Assembly: GCF_937915125.1 (NCBI RefSeq)
Contig: NZ_CALDMP010000072.1
Span: 1-27,989 of the forward strand
Direction: 5' to 3'
DNA: 27,989 nucleotides
DNA from: an uncultured Ruminococcus sp.
GTDB lineage: Bacteria; Bacillota; Clostridia; Oscillospirales; Ruminococcaceae
Each line of letters begins with the position of its first letter. Position 1 is the stretch's first letter. The position numbers and the translations under genes are program-made. The notes beneath the pieces were generated by a model, which saw nothing but the letters and a program-made list of their open reading frames with translations, made no database searches and was not told where the DNA came from. Of the stretch, positions 7,287 to 15,147 are shown piece by piece.

Positions 7287-7738
7287 TCTAACCCCTCCTT
7301 TTCAAATTCGTGCCGCATTTTTGCAAGGATCTTTTTGATCCTGCGGTTCATTGCAAACCAGGATATGTGATATATTTTACTGATATCTGCAACAGATACC
7401 TTATTGATGTACCGCAGCATAATAATTTCCCGTTCCTCCTCCGGCAGAGCCTCCATAATGCTGCGAAGTGTGAGGCTGTTGGTCAGTTCCATCTCCAGAT
7501 CTGACCCATCCGGTATCTCCTCCGGCAATTCCTCCGGGGATGTCTTACGGTATTCATCAATGCACAGATTCCGTGCAATGGTATATAAATACTGCAATTC
7601 GCAGCCGTTTTTCTGATATTCCGGGTGCTCCAGGAATCGAAGGAAGGTCTCCTGGGTTAAGTCCTCGGCGGTCTCACTGTCGGGAATGCGAAAATAGCAA
7701 TATTGGAATATTTTTTTGTATTGTTCTTTTAGATCCAT
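7259..7738 (-). CDS. ECF-type RNA polymerase sigma factor
   Basis: The 159-residue protein has the two-domain ECF layout without region 3. Region 2 includes the segment AEDLTQETFLRFL and the helix LQYLYTIARNLCIDEYRK (about 20-65). Region 4 has ALPEEEREIIMLRYINKVSVADISKIYHIS followed by the recognition helix NRRIKKILAKMR (about 98-145). It should direct core polymerase to a dedicated set of promoters, probably including its own. The ATG at 7738 is preceded by GGGAGG at slightly long spacing. It is the first gene of an operon with the overlapping membrane protein and the dockerin gene, so its regulon may include extracellular polysaccharide-related genes. No clear sigma-A promoter was found upstream; autoregulation by an ECF-type promoter is possible. 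Confidence 0.92.
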   Translation of the reverse strand: MDLKEQYKKIFQYCYFRIPDSETAEDLTQETFLRFLEHPEYQKNGCELQYLYTIARNLCIDEYRKTSPEELPEEIPDGSDLEMELTNSLTLRSIMEALPEEEREIIMLRYINKVSVADISKIYHISWFAMNRRIKKILAKMRHEFEKEGLECAENSDGN

Positions 7739-7880
7739 GGATTCCCCGATTACCTCCCTTCATAGTGTTAGACGAATGAAAAGGAAAAAATTGCGATTTT
7801 TATTGTAAATATTTTGTGAATATTGAAGAATGCTTTTTCTTTATTTTAGCATAGTTTCTGGGGAAATACAATGAAAAGGG

Positions 7881-7984
7881 AAAAAAGGGTTGTTGCAAGC
7901 AGTCAAAATCCAAGAGGGAAACGGTACGATGCCCACATCGACCCGTTAATCCGGATTTTTCTGCCCCTGCAACAGCCCCTTTTG
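7881..7984. ncRNA. Nested long hairpin with T-tracts at both ends; candidate small structured RNA or bidirectional terminator
   Basis: A 104-base intergenic stretch folds on itself in consecutive blocks. On the plus strand, AAAAAAGGG pairs with CCCCTTTT, GTTGCA with TGCAAC, GCAG with CTGC, AAAATCC with GGATTTT, ACGG with CCGT and CGATG with CATCG, in that order from outside to a CCCA loop. Small asymmetric bulges separate the blocks. Both strands end in a T run after a C-rich arm, so orientation is unclear. It lies between the BofC-like gene (end 8009) and the sigma gene (start 7738), both on the minus strand. At the least it would end the BofC-like transcript. I do not recognise it as SRP RNA, 6S RNA or another known class. 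Confidence 0.5.
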
Positions 7985-8008
7985 TTCTCTGAATTTCTCA
8001 TAGCCATA

Positions 8009-8338
8009 TCAGGATGTCAGATCCTCCACCAGCTGCCGCAGTTCCGTTTCTGTCGCCACCGGAATACCTTCCTCCAGCTGTTCCCGGTCATAGTCCGACA
8101 GCAGATTCAAAGGCATGTCCAGCCGCTGATAGGGCACACTGCTCCCCATCCGAAACAGCCCGATCTGTCCGTCTGTGATCTTCAGTACATAACCCGGCTC
8201 TGTGGTTGGTTCCTCTGTAGTCACCCCCTGGGCAGCGCTGCGCTCCTGCCGCATACTCAAAGTTAACGATCCGGCAACGATCACCAGAGAGATAGTAATG
8301 GCAGTGAGCAGCATCCATGCGATCTTTCGTTTTTCCAT
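8009..8338 (-). CDS. Small membrane-anchored protein with a BofC C-terminal-like domain
   Basis: The 109-residue protein has one N-terminal membrane helix (about 7-29), a short Thr/Glu-rich linker and a C-terminal domain (about 49-109). The pattern of that domain is VLKITDGQIGLF ... LPLNLL-like, then DREQLEEGIPVATETELRQLVEDL, which resembles the C-terminal domain of BofC. In Bacillus, BofC is an intermembrane regulator of pro-sigma-K processing during sporulation; stand-alone copies are common in Clostridia and of unknown role. The ATG at 8338 has a GGAAGGG site; a longer frame to 8368 was rejected. It is divergent from the PBP gene, with a short repeat copy at 8361-8406 between them. Confidence 0.7.
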   Translation of the reverse strand: MEKRKIAWMLLTAITISLVIVAGSLTLSMRQERSAAQGVTTEEPTTEPGYVLKITDGQIGLFRMGSSVPYQRLDMPLNLLSDYDREQLEEGIPVATETELRQLVEDLTS

Positions 8339-8360
8339 GAAACACCCTTCCTTTCTATAG

Positions 8361-8406
8361 GGGAACACCGCACAAAAAGTGCCTGGCGGCTTTGTGCAGT
8401 ATTGCC
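8361..8406. repeat. Short copy of the inverted-repeat element
   Basis: GGGAACACCGCACAAA at 8361-8376 faces TTTGTGCAGTATTGCC at 8391-8406. The arms agree at 13 of 16 positions, and the interior GTGCCTGGCGGC resembles the left interior of the full element (GCGCCTGACGGC). It lies in the divergent region between the BofC-like gene and the PBP gene. Flanks ATAG and ATAA are a possible decayed 4-bp target duplication. Confidence 0.7.
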
Positions 8407-8486
8407 ATAAGTACCAGAAATATTCTTGCCAGAATTCGCAAGTTTATACATTCTGCATATTTTTCAAAGAAAATCCGCTGCACCTC

Positions 8487-8515
8487 TTAACATCGGGAAA
8501 AAAATGTGTTATAAT
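8487..8515 (+). promoter_or_regulatory. Sigma-A promoter and hairpin leader of the class A PBP gene
   Basis: TTAACA at 8487-8492 and TATAAT at 8510-8515 are 17 bases apart, giving a leader of about 95 bases. The leader contains two perfect 6-bp stems: GCAGCA/TGCTGC at 8543-8548 and 8557-8562, and CTGCAC/GTGCAG at 8578-8583 and 8590-8595. The second ends just before the AAAGGA site at 8604-8609, so it could affect translation. Confidence 0.75.
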
Positions 8516-8618
8516 AGATGTGTATCGATTTTTGCACCTTTTGCAGCATGGTTCTCTGCTGCATTTGTATCATTTCCCTGCACGGTTTCGTGCAGACACT
8601 TCGAAAGGATCCATGATC

Positions 8619-11111
8619 ATGGAAAATAACAAAATGAAAAAAGGCAATACCGCTGGCGGGACAAATCCCAAGCGACCGCCAAAGGCTCGATCCGGTGCAC
8701 CTCAGCGGCATTATTACGGCCCCACCGGTACTCCGGAATATCCCTATCACAGCCCGGAACTGGACGAGCCAACTGCAAAGGGCAAGCGGTTTCCTGTTCT
8801 GCGGCAGACCCTGTCCATTCTCGGTTCTACCCTGGCAGCGCTGTTTCTGATCCTCATCATTACATGCACGATCGTTACCACCGCTCTTGTGGTCTATGTC
8901 ATGAACTTCCGGGAAGATGTTTCGAATGTCACCATTGAGGAAATGGAACTGTCCTACAATACCAATATCTATGCCCAGGACGAATCCGGCGAATGGGTGG
9001 AGATCTATGAGGTCAGCAATGCCTCTCAGCGTATCCCCATCAGCATCGACAATATCCCTCAACATGTCCGGGATGCCTTTGTCTGTGCCGAGGACGAACG
9101 CTTCTACACCCACGATGGCGTCGATTATAAGCGTACCCTCTCCGCATTTGTCAATATGTTCGTCCATATTTACGATACCAACCAGGGCGGTTCTACCATT
9201 ACACAGCAGCTCATCAAAAATATCACCGGCGACAGCGAACAGTCTCCTTCCCGTAAGATTCGTGAGATCTTCCGTGCTATGGAACTGGAACGTGCCTATT
9301 CCAAGGACAAGATTCTGGAGACATATTTGAATTATATCGGCTTCGGCGGTACTTCCAACGGCATTGAACATGCTGCACAAAAATATTTCGGCAAGAGTGC
9401 CGCTGATCTGGATGTGGCTGAAGCAGCCTGTCTGGCGGCTATTCCGAAAAGCCCGGAAACCCTCAATCCTTTTGCCGGGTATACCGATGATGTCACAGGT
9501 GAATGGGTCAACACCGGACGTGCCAAGAACAAGGATCGTCAGGAATACGTTTTGTGGCAAATGTACGACAATGGCGCACTGACCTATGATGAATACCAGG
9601 CAGCACTGCATGAAAAACTGATTTTCACAGACACCGAGGAATACAAGGCGGCACATCCGGAAGAAGAGGAGGAAGAAGAAAAGGACGTAAACGGCCCGAC
9701 TTCCTGGATCATTGACGCTGCATTGTATGAAGTTGCGGATTATCTTGGCGAGAAATTCAACCTGACCAGACAGCAGGCCATCTCCCGCATCAACCATGGA
9801 GGTTATCAGATCTATACCACCGTCAATCTGGATATGCAGAAATATGTGGAAGAGAAATATCTGGATCTGAATAACCTGGTGGAGAAAGACCGGGTGGCAA
9901 AGTGGCAGGATTTAGACGGAGACGGTGAATATACTTCTTCGGAAATCGTATATCCGGAATCTGCATTTATTGCTATGAATTATAAAGGCGAGATCCTCTC
10001 TGTGGTAGGTGCTACAGGAGAAAAAACAGATTCTCTGTGCTTTAACTACGCTACCATGGAACCTCGTCAGCCAGGTTCGACCATTAAGCCTCTGACCACC
10101 TATGGACTGGCGCTGGAAAACGACCTGATCCACTGGGGCTCCGTTTATAAGGATGAACCCATCGAGGTGGAAGGTAAAAAATGGCCGACAAACTACAGCG
10201 AAGACAGCTCCGCCATGTCCATCAGCCATAAGGATCTGAAGATCTATGAGGCATTGGAAAAATCCTACAATACCGTTCCGGCACAGCTTTGTGATGCATT
10301 AACCCCTCAGAAAGTATTTGAATTTGCAACCACACGCATGGGGCTGGATCTTTGTGAGGATTCCGGCGATGGACACACCGATATCGCATATTCTCCCCTG
10401 ACAGTAGGTGCGCTGACCTACGGCGTAACACTGGAAAATCTCGTAAACGGCTATATTCCTTACGGCAGCGGCGGTACGCAGTATGAAGCACATCTCGTCA
10501 GCAAGGTGGTGCAGGGTGCGGGAGATGTCATTTTCGAAAATGACGGAAATCCCCATCAGGCAGTCAGCAGCGAGACGGCATATGTCATGAACAAGCTGCT
10601 CCAGGATGTTGTCAACAATGGTACCGGTCAGAAAGCAAAGCTGGAAAAAAAGCATGTGGCAGGTAAAACCGGTACGACCCAGGACTGGAATGACCTGACC
10701 TTCGTAGGACTGACAGAGGACTTCGTCAGCGGCGTATGGCTCGGTTATACAGAACGTTCTGAAATTGAAGATCACAAGATCAAATCCGCACAGATCTGGT
10801 ACAACATCATTGGTGAATACGCAAACAACCTGGACACAGGCGCTGAATATCCCACAGCAAGCAGTGTTATTGAAAATAAGGTCTGCGCAAAATCCGGTAA
10901 GATCGCCGGACCCAATTGCAGTTCCACCACTACTGGCTACTGGAAATCCAGCAATGCACCGGTCTGCGACGAATGCAAGAAGTCCTACTCCACAAAGCCC
11001 AAGAATGAAAGCAGTGGTTCTACCACAGAAACTGCCGCTGCACAAAATACAGAGGAAAACAGTGCTGCCACAACTGCACCAGCTGCCCAGGAGACAACTC
11101 CGGCGCAATAA
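8619..11111 (+). CDS. ponA: Class A penicillin-binding protein (PBP1a-type transglycosylase/transpeptidase)
   Basis: The 830-residue bifunctional peptidoglycan synthase has a basic, Pro-rich cytoplasmic tail and one membrane helix (about 58-88). The GT51 transglycosylase domain has EDERFYTHDGVD (catalytic E158), GGSTITQQLIKN and RKIREIFRAMELE-type motifs. The transpeptidase domain has PGSTIKP (nucleophile S487, K490), SYN (549-551) and KTG (683-685). A Cys-containing and Ser/Thr/Ala-rich C-terminal tail follows. It polymerises lipid II and cross-links glycan strands at the outer membrane face. I chose ATG 8619 because AAAGGA lies nine bases upstream; the open frame extends to 8379 but runs through the promoter. 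Transcription is from the promoter at 8487-8515 as a single gene. Confidence 0.95.
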   Translation: MENNKMKKGNTAGGTNPKRPPKARSGAPQRHYYGPTGTPEYPYHSPELDEPTAKGKRFPVLRQTLSILGSTLAALFLILIITCTIVTTALVVYVMNFREDVSNVTIEEMELSYNTNIYAQDESGEWVEIYEVSNASQRIPISIDNIPQHVRDAFVCAEDERFYTHDGVDYKRTLSAFVNMFVHIYDTNQGGSTITQQLIKNITGDSEQSPSRKIREIFRAMELERAYSKDKILETYLNYIGFGGTSNGIEHAAQKYFGKSAADLDVAEAACLAAIPKSPETLNPFAGYTDDVTGEWVNTGRAKNKDRQEYVLWQMYDNGALTYDEYQAALHEKLIFTDTEEYKAAHPEEEEEEEKDVNGPTSWIIDAALYEVADYLGEKFNLTRQQAISRINHGGYQIYTTVNLDMQKYVEEKYLDLNNLVEKDRVAKWQDLDGDGEYTSSEIVYPESAFIAMNYKGEILSVVGATGEKTDSLCFNYATMEPRQPGSTIKPLTTYGLALENDLIHWGSVYKDEPIEVEGKKWPTNYSEDSSAMSISHKDLKIYEALEKSYNTVPAQLCDALTPQKVFEFATTRMGLDLCEDSGDGHTDIAYSPLTVGALTYGVTLENLVNGYIPYGSGGTQYEAHLVSKVVQGAGDVIFENDGNPHQAVSSETAYVMNKLLQDVVNNGTGQKAKLEKKHVAGKTGTTQDWNDLTFVGLTEDFVSGVWLGYTERSEIEDHKIKSAQIWYNIIGEYANNLDTGAEYPTASSVIENKVCAKSGKIAGPNCSSTTTGYWKSSNAPVCDECKKSYSTKPKNESSGSTTETAAAQNTEENSAATTAPAAQETTPAQ

Positions 11112-11134
11112 CACAACAAAAATAAAACGATAAA

Positions 11135-11164
11135 AACAAGACCGCTGATTCTGTCGGCGGTTTT
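11135..11164 (+). terminator. Weak intrinsic terminator after the PBP gene
   Basis: ACCGC at 11141-11145 pairs with GCGGT at 11157-11161, with a T run at 11161-11164 and an A-rich stretch before it. The stem is short, so some readthrough into the methyltransferase gene at 11192 is likely. Confidence 0.5.
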
Positions 11165-11191
11165 GTAGTAAATGATAAGGATGTGTGAAAC

Positions 11192-12313
11192 ATGCAGGAA
11201 ACCTATTTGCTCTGCTGTCCGTGTCACTTCGGACTGGAGCGCACACTGCGGTTTGAGATCTCAAAAATCGGCGGTACGGATATTACCGCACAGGACGGAA
11301 GAATTCTGTTCCGGGGAGACGCTTCTGTCATCGCCAAAGCGAACCTCTGCCTTTCTACAGCAGAACGTGTCCTGATCCAATTGGGACAGTTCAAGGCGTA
11401 CACCTTTGAGGAACTGTTCCAGGGCGTGAAATCGCTGCCGCTGGAACAGTGGATCGGCAAGGATGATGCATTCCCGGTAAAGGGACATGCGCTGAATTCC
11501 AAACTGCACAGCGTCCCGGACTGCCAGTCCATCATCAAAAAAGCCGCTGTGGAACGGCTGAAATCTGTCTATCACACCAGCTGGTTCACAGAATCCGGCG
11601 CAGCCCATCCCATCCAGTTCTCCATCCGCAAGGATATTGCCACGATCTATCTGGATACCTCCGGGATCGGTCTGCACAAGCGAGGATACCGGAAGAACGC
11701 CAACGCTGCACCGATCAAGGAGACTCTTGCCGCCGGCATTGTGGATCTTGCACGGGTACATTCCGACAGCGTGGTCTGCGATCCTTTCTGTGGCAGCGGC
11801 ACGATTCTCATTGAAGCAGCATTCAAGGCAATGCGCATGGCACCGGGATTGAACCGCCGTTTTCTGGCAGAAAAGTGGGAACAGATTCCTCAGAGTATCT
11901 GGCGGGAAGCACGGAGTGAAGCGGTTGGTCGCATCAAGCATGATGCAGCCTTTGCGGCATTCGGCTCGGACATTGACCCGGAGGCAATTGCTCTGACAGA
12001 GGAAAACTGCCGCCGTGCCGGTGTGAAACCCCGGATCGAGATAGTCCAGCGTGATGTGGCGGATTTTGTTCCGCCGGAAGGTGCAATCACCATCTGCAAT
12101 CCGCCCTATGGAGAACGAATGCTGGACATTCAGCACGCACAGTCCATCTATCGGATGATGGGAGGTGTTTTCCCGGCGGACAAGGCACATCCTTGTTATA
12201 TCATTACGCCGGACGCAGACTTTGAACTGCACTTCGGCAAGCAAGCGGATAAAAAAAGAAAGCTGTATAACGGCATGATCCAGTGTAATCTGATGAGTTA
12301 TTATCAGGGATAA
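11192..12313 (+). CDS. rlmL: THUMP-domain class I SAM-dependent RNA methyltransferase (RlmL/YpsC family)
   Basis: The 373-residue protein has an N-terminal THUMP RNA-binding region (about 45-155) and a Rossmann methyltransferase domain. The SAM-binding loop VCDPFCGSGTILIEAA starts near residue 196, and an acidic motif II FGSDIDPEAI follows. The catalytic NPPYGER at N303-R309 is typical of enzymes that methylate an exocyclic amine, here N2 of guanine in rRNA. Family members include E. coli RlmL (23S m2G2445) and Bacillus YpsC; the exact target here cannot be fixed from sequence, so the symbol is by family. AAGGATG precedes the ATG. It may be read through from the PBP gene and precedes greA, which has its own promoter. 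Confidence 0.88.
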   Translation: MQETYLLCCPCHFGLERTLRFEISKIGGTDITAQDGRILFRGDASVIAKANLCLSTAERVLIQLGQFKAYTFEELFQGVKSLPLEQWIGKDDAFPVKGHALNSKLHSVPDCQSIIKKAAVERLKSVYHTSWFTESGAAHPIQFSIRKDIATIYLDTSGIGLHKRGYRKNANAAPIKETLAAGIVDLARVHSDSVVCDPFCGSGTILIEAAFKAMRMAPGLNRRFLAEKWEQIPQSIWREARSEAVGRIKHDAAFAAFGSDIDPEAIALTEENCRRAGVKPRIEIVQRDVADFVPPEGAITICNPPYGERMLDIQHAQSIYRMMGGVFPADKAHPCYIITPDADFELHFGKQADKKRKLYNGMIQCNLMSYYQG

Positions 12314-12385
12314 TTCTGAAATGTGAAAGGGGGCGTTTGGATAATCATTCGAAAAATAAATTCCCATTTCTCCGCAATTTCCTAG

Positions 12386-12414
12386 TTGACAACTGCGGAA
12401 AAATATACTATAAT
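12386..12414 (+). promoter_or_regulatory. Consensus sigma-A promoter for greA-lysS
   Basis: A perfect TTGACA (12386-12391) and perfect TATAAT (12409-12414) are 17 bases apart. An inverted repeat TCCGCA (12371-12376) / TGCGGA (12394-12399) brackets the -35 box and could be an operator or chance. Confidence 0.88.
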
Positions 12415-12456
12415 AAGAATATTGTCTATGATCAAAATCAAAGGAGTATCAATATT

Positions 12457-12927
12457 ATGGCGAAGAAACAGATCTCTAAATCCGGCGCAGCAAAGCTGCG
12501 GGAAGAACTCGACTTTCTGGTAACCGTCCGCCGTGCAGAAATGGCGCAGAAGCTGAAAGAAGCGCGTGCACAGGGCGACCTCTCTGAGAACGCTGAGTAT
12601 GATGAAGCAAAGAACGAACAGGCAATTCTGGAGGCACAGATCGCCGAGATTCAGTACACTCTCGACAATTGCGAAGAGGTAGATGACGACAGCATCTCCA
12701 TTGACGAAGTTGGTCTGGGTTCTACAGTCAAGCTGAAAAATTTCCGCACCGGTAAAATCGAAACTTTCCAGATCGTCAGCAGCAATGAGGCGAACTTCTC
12801 CGAGGGCAAGATCTCTGACGAATCTCCGATCGGCAAAGGCGCTCTCAAGAAAAAAGTCGGCGATACCTTCATGATCGAAGCACCGGCAGGCGAACTGAAA
12901 TTTGAAATTCTGGAAATCAGCAAGTAA
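12457..12927 (+). CDS. greA: Transcription elongation factor GreA
   Basis: The 156-residue protein is the normal GreA length. It has the N-terminal coiled-coil hairpin with the tip signature ARAQGDLSENAEYDEAKNEQ, carrying the acidic residues that stimulate RNA cleavage in the polymerase active site, and a C-terminal FKBP-like domain (about 80-156). GreA rescues backtracked RNA polymerase. AAAGGAGT at 12440-12447 fixes ATG 12457; the open frame upstream to 12337 spans the promoter. The stop is 22 bases from the lysS start, and greA-lysS linkage is common in Firmicutes, so the two are a transcription-translation operon. Confidence 0.97.
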   Translation: MAKKQISKSGAAKLREELDFLVTVRRAEMAQKLKEARAQGDLSENAEYDEAKNEQAILEAQIAEIQYTLDNCEEVDDDSISIDEVGLGSTVKLKNFRTGKIETFQIVSSNEANFSEGKISDESPIGKGALKKKVGDTFMIEAPAGELKFEILEISK

Positions 12928-12949
12928 TTATACAGAGGATGTGAAACCA

Positions 12950-14569
12950 ATGGCGAATCAGACAAACCCGGTTGTTCCGGAACAGGAGCAGGAACAGGAT
13001 CGTAATGTACTGCGGCAGATCCGTCTGGAGAAGCTGCGGCAGAGACAGAAAGACGGCAACGATCCCTTTACCATTACGAAATATGACGTGACGGCAAAAG
13101 CGGCTTCTATCAAATCTTCCTACGAAGAGACAGAGGCAAGGTTCATGGAAGAAGCTGCCGGAGACGAAGAAGCGCTCCAGGCAAAGCTGGATACCCTCAA
13201 GGAACAGCCCATTTCCATTGCTGGTCGTATTATGAGTTGGCGTGACATGGGACGTGCCAACTTCATTGATGTCCGTGACGACACTGACCGCATTCAGGTC
13301 TATATTCGTTCCAACGATGTGGGCAAGGAATTCTTCAAACAGGACTTCAAAAAGTGGGATATCGGCGATATTGTCGGTGTAAAGGGTTTTGTATTCCGCA
13401 CGAAAAAGGGCGAAATCTCCATTCACGCACAGGAGATCACCCTGCTGTCCAAGTCTCTCCTGCCTCTGCCGGAAAAATGGCACGGACTGAAAGATCAGGA
13501 TACCCGGTACCGCCAGCGCTATCTGGATCTGATCGTGAATCCGGATGTGAAGAAAACCTTTGTCACACGCAGCCAGATCCTCCGGGAGATCCGGGCGTAT
13601 CTGGATGGCATTGGCTACCTGGAAGTGGAGACACCGGTGCTTCTGCCCATTCAGATCGCAGCAGCAGCAAGACCTTTTGTCACCCACCACAATACCCTGG
13701 ATATGGACATGTTCCTGCGCATCGAGACGGAACTGAATCTGAAAAAGCTTATTGTCGGCGGTTTTGACCGTGTATATGAAGTAGGCAGAATCTTCCGTAA
13801 CGAGGGCATGGATCCGTCCCACAACCCGGAATTTACTTCCATTGAAATGTATCAGGCTTACACCGACTATAAGGGCATGATGGATCTGATTGAGGATATG
13901 TACCGGACCCTGGCAAAGAAGATCTGCGGCAAAGACATTATCTCCTATCAGGGTACGGATATTCGTCTGGGCGAACCCTGGGAACGCCTGACCATGGTTG
14001 AAGCTGTGAAAAAATATGCCGGCGTGGACTACTACAACTGGGAAACAGACGCTGACGCAAGAGTCTGCGCCAAGGAAAAGGGCGTGGAAGTGGAAGAAGG
14101 CGAAAACGCCACAAAAGGTCACGTACTGATTGCGTTCTTCGATGCATTTGTTGAGGAACAGCTGATCCAGCCGACGATCATTTATGATTATCCGGTGGAA
14201 AATTCGCCGCTGGCAAAGCGGAAGCCAGAGGACCCGGCGTTTACAGAGCGTTTCGAGTATTTCATCTATGCCCGTGAAATGGGCAATGCTTTCTCCGAAC
14301 TGAACGACCCGGTAGACCAGCGAGAACGTTTCGAGAAGCAGGTGGAGGCTCGCCGTGCGCTGGGCGATACCACCGGCGAGGTCGACGAGGATTTCGTCAC
14401 TGCACTGGAATATGGTCTGCCACCCACTGGCGGTCTGGGTCTGGGTCTGGATCGTCTGGTTATGCTGCTGACAGACAGCGCATCCATCCGTGACGTTCTG
14501 CTGTTCCCTACCATGCGGCCGCTGCCGAAGCTGGGACAGGAAGAAACTGAAGAAGATACAGAAGCGTAA
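12950..14569 (+). CDS. lysS: Lysyl-tRNA synthetase, class II
   Basis: The 539-residue protein has an N-terminal OB-fold anticodon-binding domain (about 88-175, IAGRIMSWRDMGRANFIDV). The class II catalytic core has motif 2 RIFRNEGMDPSHNPEFTSIE (near 280) and motif 3 GLGLGLDRLVMLL (near 496), and the protein ends in IRDVLLFPTMRPL. It charges tRNA-Lys with lysine. The start ATG follows GAGGATG. One oddity: where most bacterial LysRS have P/A-G-G before AAARPF, this protein has Q-I-A at 235-237, while the surrounding ARPFVTHHN block is intact. The rest is standard, so it should be active. It is transcribed with greA and ends at a strong terminator. Confidence 0.97.
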   Translation: MANQTNPVVPEQEQEQDRNVLRQIRLEKLRQRQKDGNDPFTITKYDVTAKAASIKSSYEETEARFMEEAAGDEEALQAKLDTLKEQPISIAGRIMSWRDMGRANFIDVRDDTDRIQVYIRSNDVGKEFFKQDFKKWDIGDIVGVKGFVFRTKKGEISIHAQEITLLSKSLLPLPEKWHGLKDQDTRYRQRYLDLIVNPDVKKTFVTRSQILREIRAYLDGIGYLEVETPVLLPIQIAAAARPFVTHHNTLDMDMFLRIETELNLKKLIVGGFDRVYEVGRIFRNEGMDPSHNPEFTSIEMYQAYTDYKGMMDLIEDMYRTLAKKICGKDIISYQGTDIRLGEPWERLTMVEAVKKYAGVDYYNWETDADARVCAKEKGVEVEEGENATKGHVLIAFFDAFVEEQLIQPTIIYDYPVENSPLAKRKPEDPAFTERFEYFIYAREMGNAFSELNDPVDQRERFEKQVEARRALGDTTGEVDEDFVTALEYGLPPTGGLGLGLDRLVMLLTDSASIRDVLLFPTMRPLPKLGQEETEEDTEA

Positions 14570-14578
14570 GCATTGACA

Positions 14579-14628
14579 GGGGGAATCGGTGCAGACGGAA
14601 TGTTCCGCCTGCCGGTTTCCCTTTCTTT
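14579..14628 (+). terminator. Strong intrinsic terminator after lysS
   Basis: GGGGAATCGGTGCAGACGGAA pairs almost completely with the sequence from TTCCG at 14603 to CCC at 14621, forming a stem of about 18 pairs with small bulges and a TG loop. The T-rich CTTTCTTT follows. It separates lysS from the flavoprotein genes. Confidence 0.8.
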
Positions 14629-14658
14629 ATGGATCTTGACACCCAGAAAGGAACTTCT

Positions 14659-15147
14659 ATGAAGCTCATTATTACAGATTTAGCGCATTTCCGCAATACG
14701 GTAAGTGGTGAACATCAGCTCATTGCACCGAAAGACAGCGTCCGGCACTGCATCGGCTGTTTCGGATGCTGGGCAAAAACGCCGGGCATCTGTGTTATCC
14801 ATGACGGCTATGAAAAAACCAGCATTGCCATGGGAAAATGCATTGAGTTGATTTATATTTCCAAATGCTGCTATGGTGGATTCAGTCCCTCAGTAAAGGC
14901 AATCCAGGACAGGGCAATCTCCTATGTGCACCCGGATTTTGTCATGCTTGATGGTGAAATGCATCATAAGCGCAGATATGCGAACCAGATTTCCCTCTCG
15001 GCACATTTTTACGGGGAGAATATTTCCGATGCGGAAAAGGAAACAGCAAGAAATATTTTGCAAGCGAATGCAGATAACTTTGACGGAGTTGTAAAAACCA
15101 TCTGTTTCTACAAAACCATACAGGAACTGGAGGAGGTTGTGCTATGA
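14659..15147 (+). CDS. Flavodoxin-fold / FMN-reductase-like protein with a Cys-rich motif but no phosphate loop
   Basis: The 162-residue protein contains CIGCFGCWAKTPGICVIHD near residue 32, typical of NADPH-dependent FMN reductase and iron-sulfur flavoprotein-like proteins. It also has an ELIYISKCCYGGFSP segment expected around the flavin ring. The normal N-terminal FMN-phosphate loop (x-NGSPR) is absent: the protein begins MKLIITDLAHFRNT. The next gene, whose start overlaps this stop by four bases (ATGA), has that loop (LNGSPK). The two may work as a heteromeric oxidoreductase, but this is inference. AGAAAGGAA supports ATG 14659. No substrate can be assigned. Confidence 0.72.
   Translation: MKLIITDLAHFRNTVSGEHQLIAPKDSVRHCIGCFGCWAKTPGICVIHDGYEKTSIAMGKCIELIYISKCCYGGFSPSVKAIQDRAISYVHPDFVMLDGEMHHKRRYANQISLSAHFYGENISDAEKETARNILQANADNFDGVVKTICFYKTIQELEEVVL

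Noticed and set aside
6285..7370. 361-codon plus-strand open frame rich in Cys, Arg and Ser
   Set aside because: It is the complement of the Thr-rich stalk and neighbouring parts of the minus-strand membrane protein. Repetitive ACN codons read in reverse give long stop-free Cys/Arg/Gly frames, and there is no ribosome binding site.
7871..8266. 131-codon plus-strand open frame
   Set aside because: It overlaps the nested hairpin and runs antisense to the BofC-like gene; composition is not protein-like.
12371..12399. Inverted repeat TCCGCA/TGCGGA over the greA -35 box as a specific operator
   Set aside because: Six base pairs with a 17-base gap is weak evidence. It was noted in the promoter entry but not claimed as a regulatory site.
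12917..14122. 401-codon minus-strand open frame
   Set aside because: It lies entirely opposite lysS, has a His/Phe/Cys-rich composition typical of antisense frames and no start context. The same applies to the minus frames opposite the PBP and methyltransferase genes.
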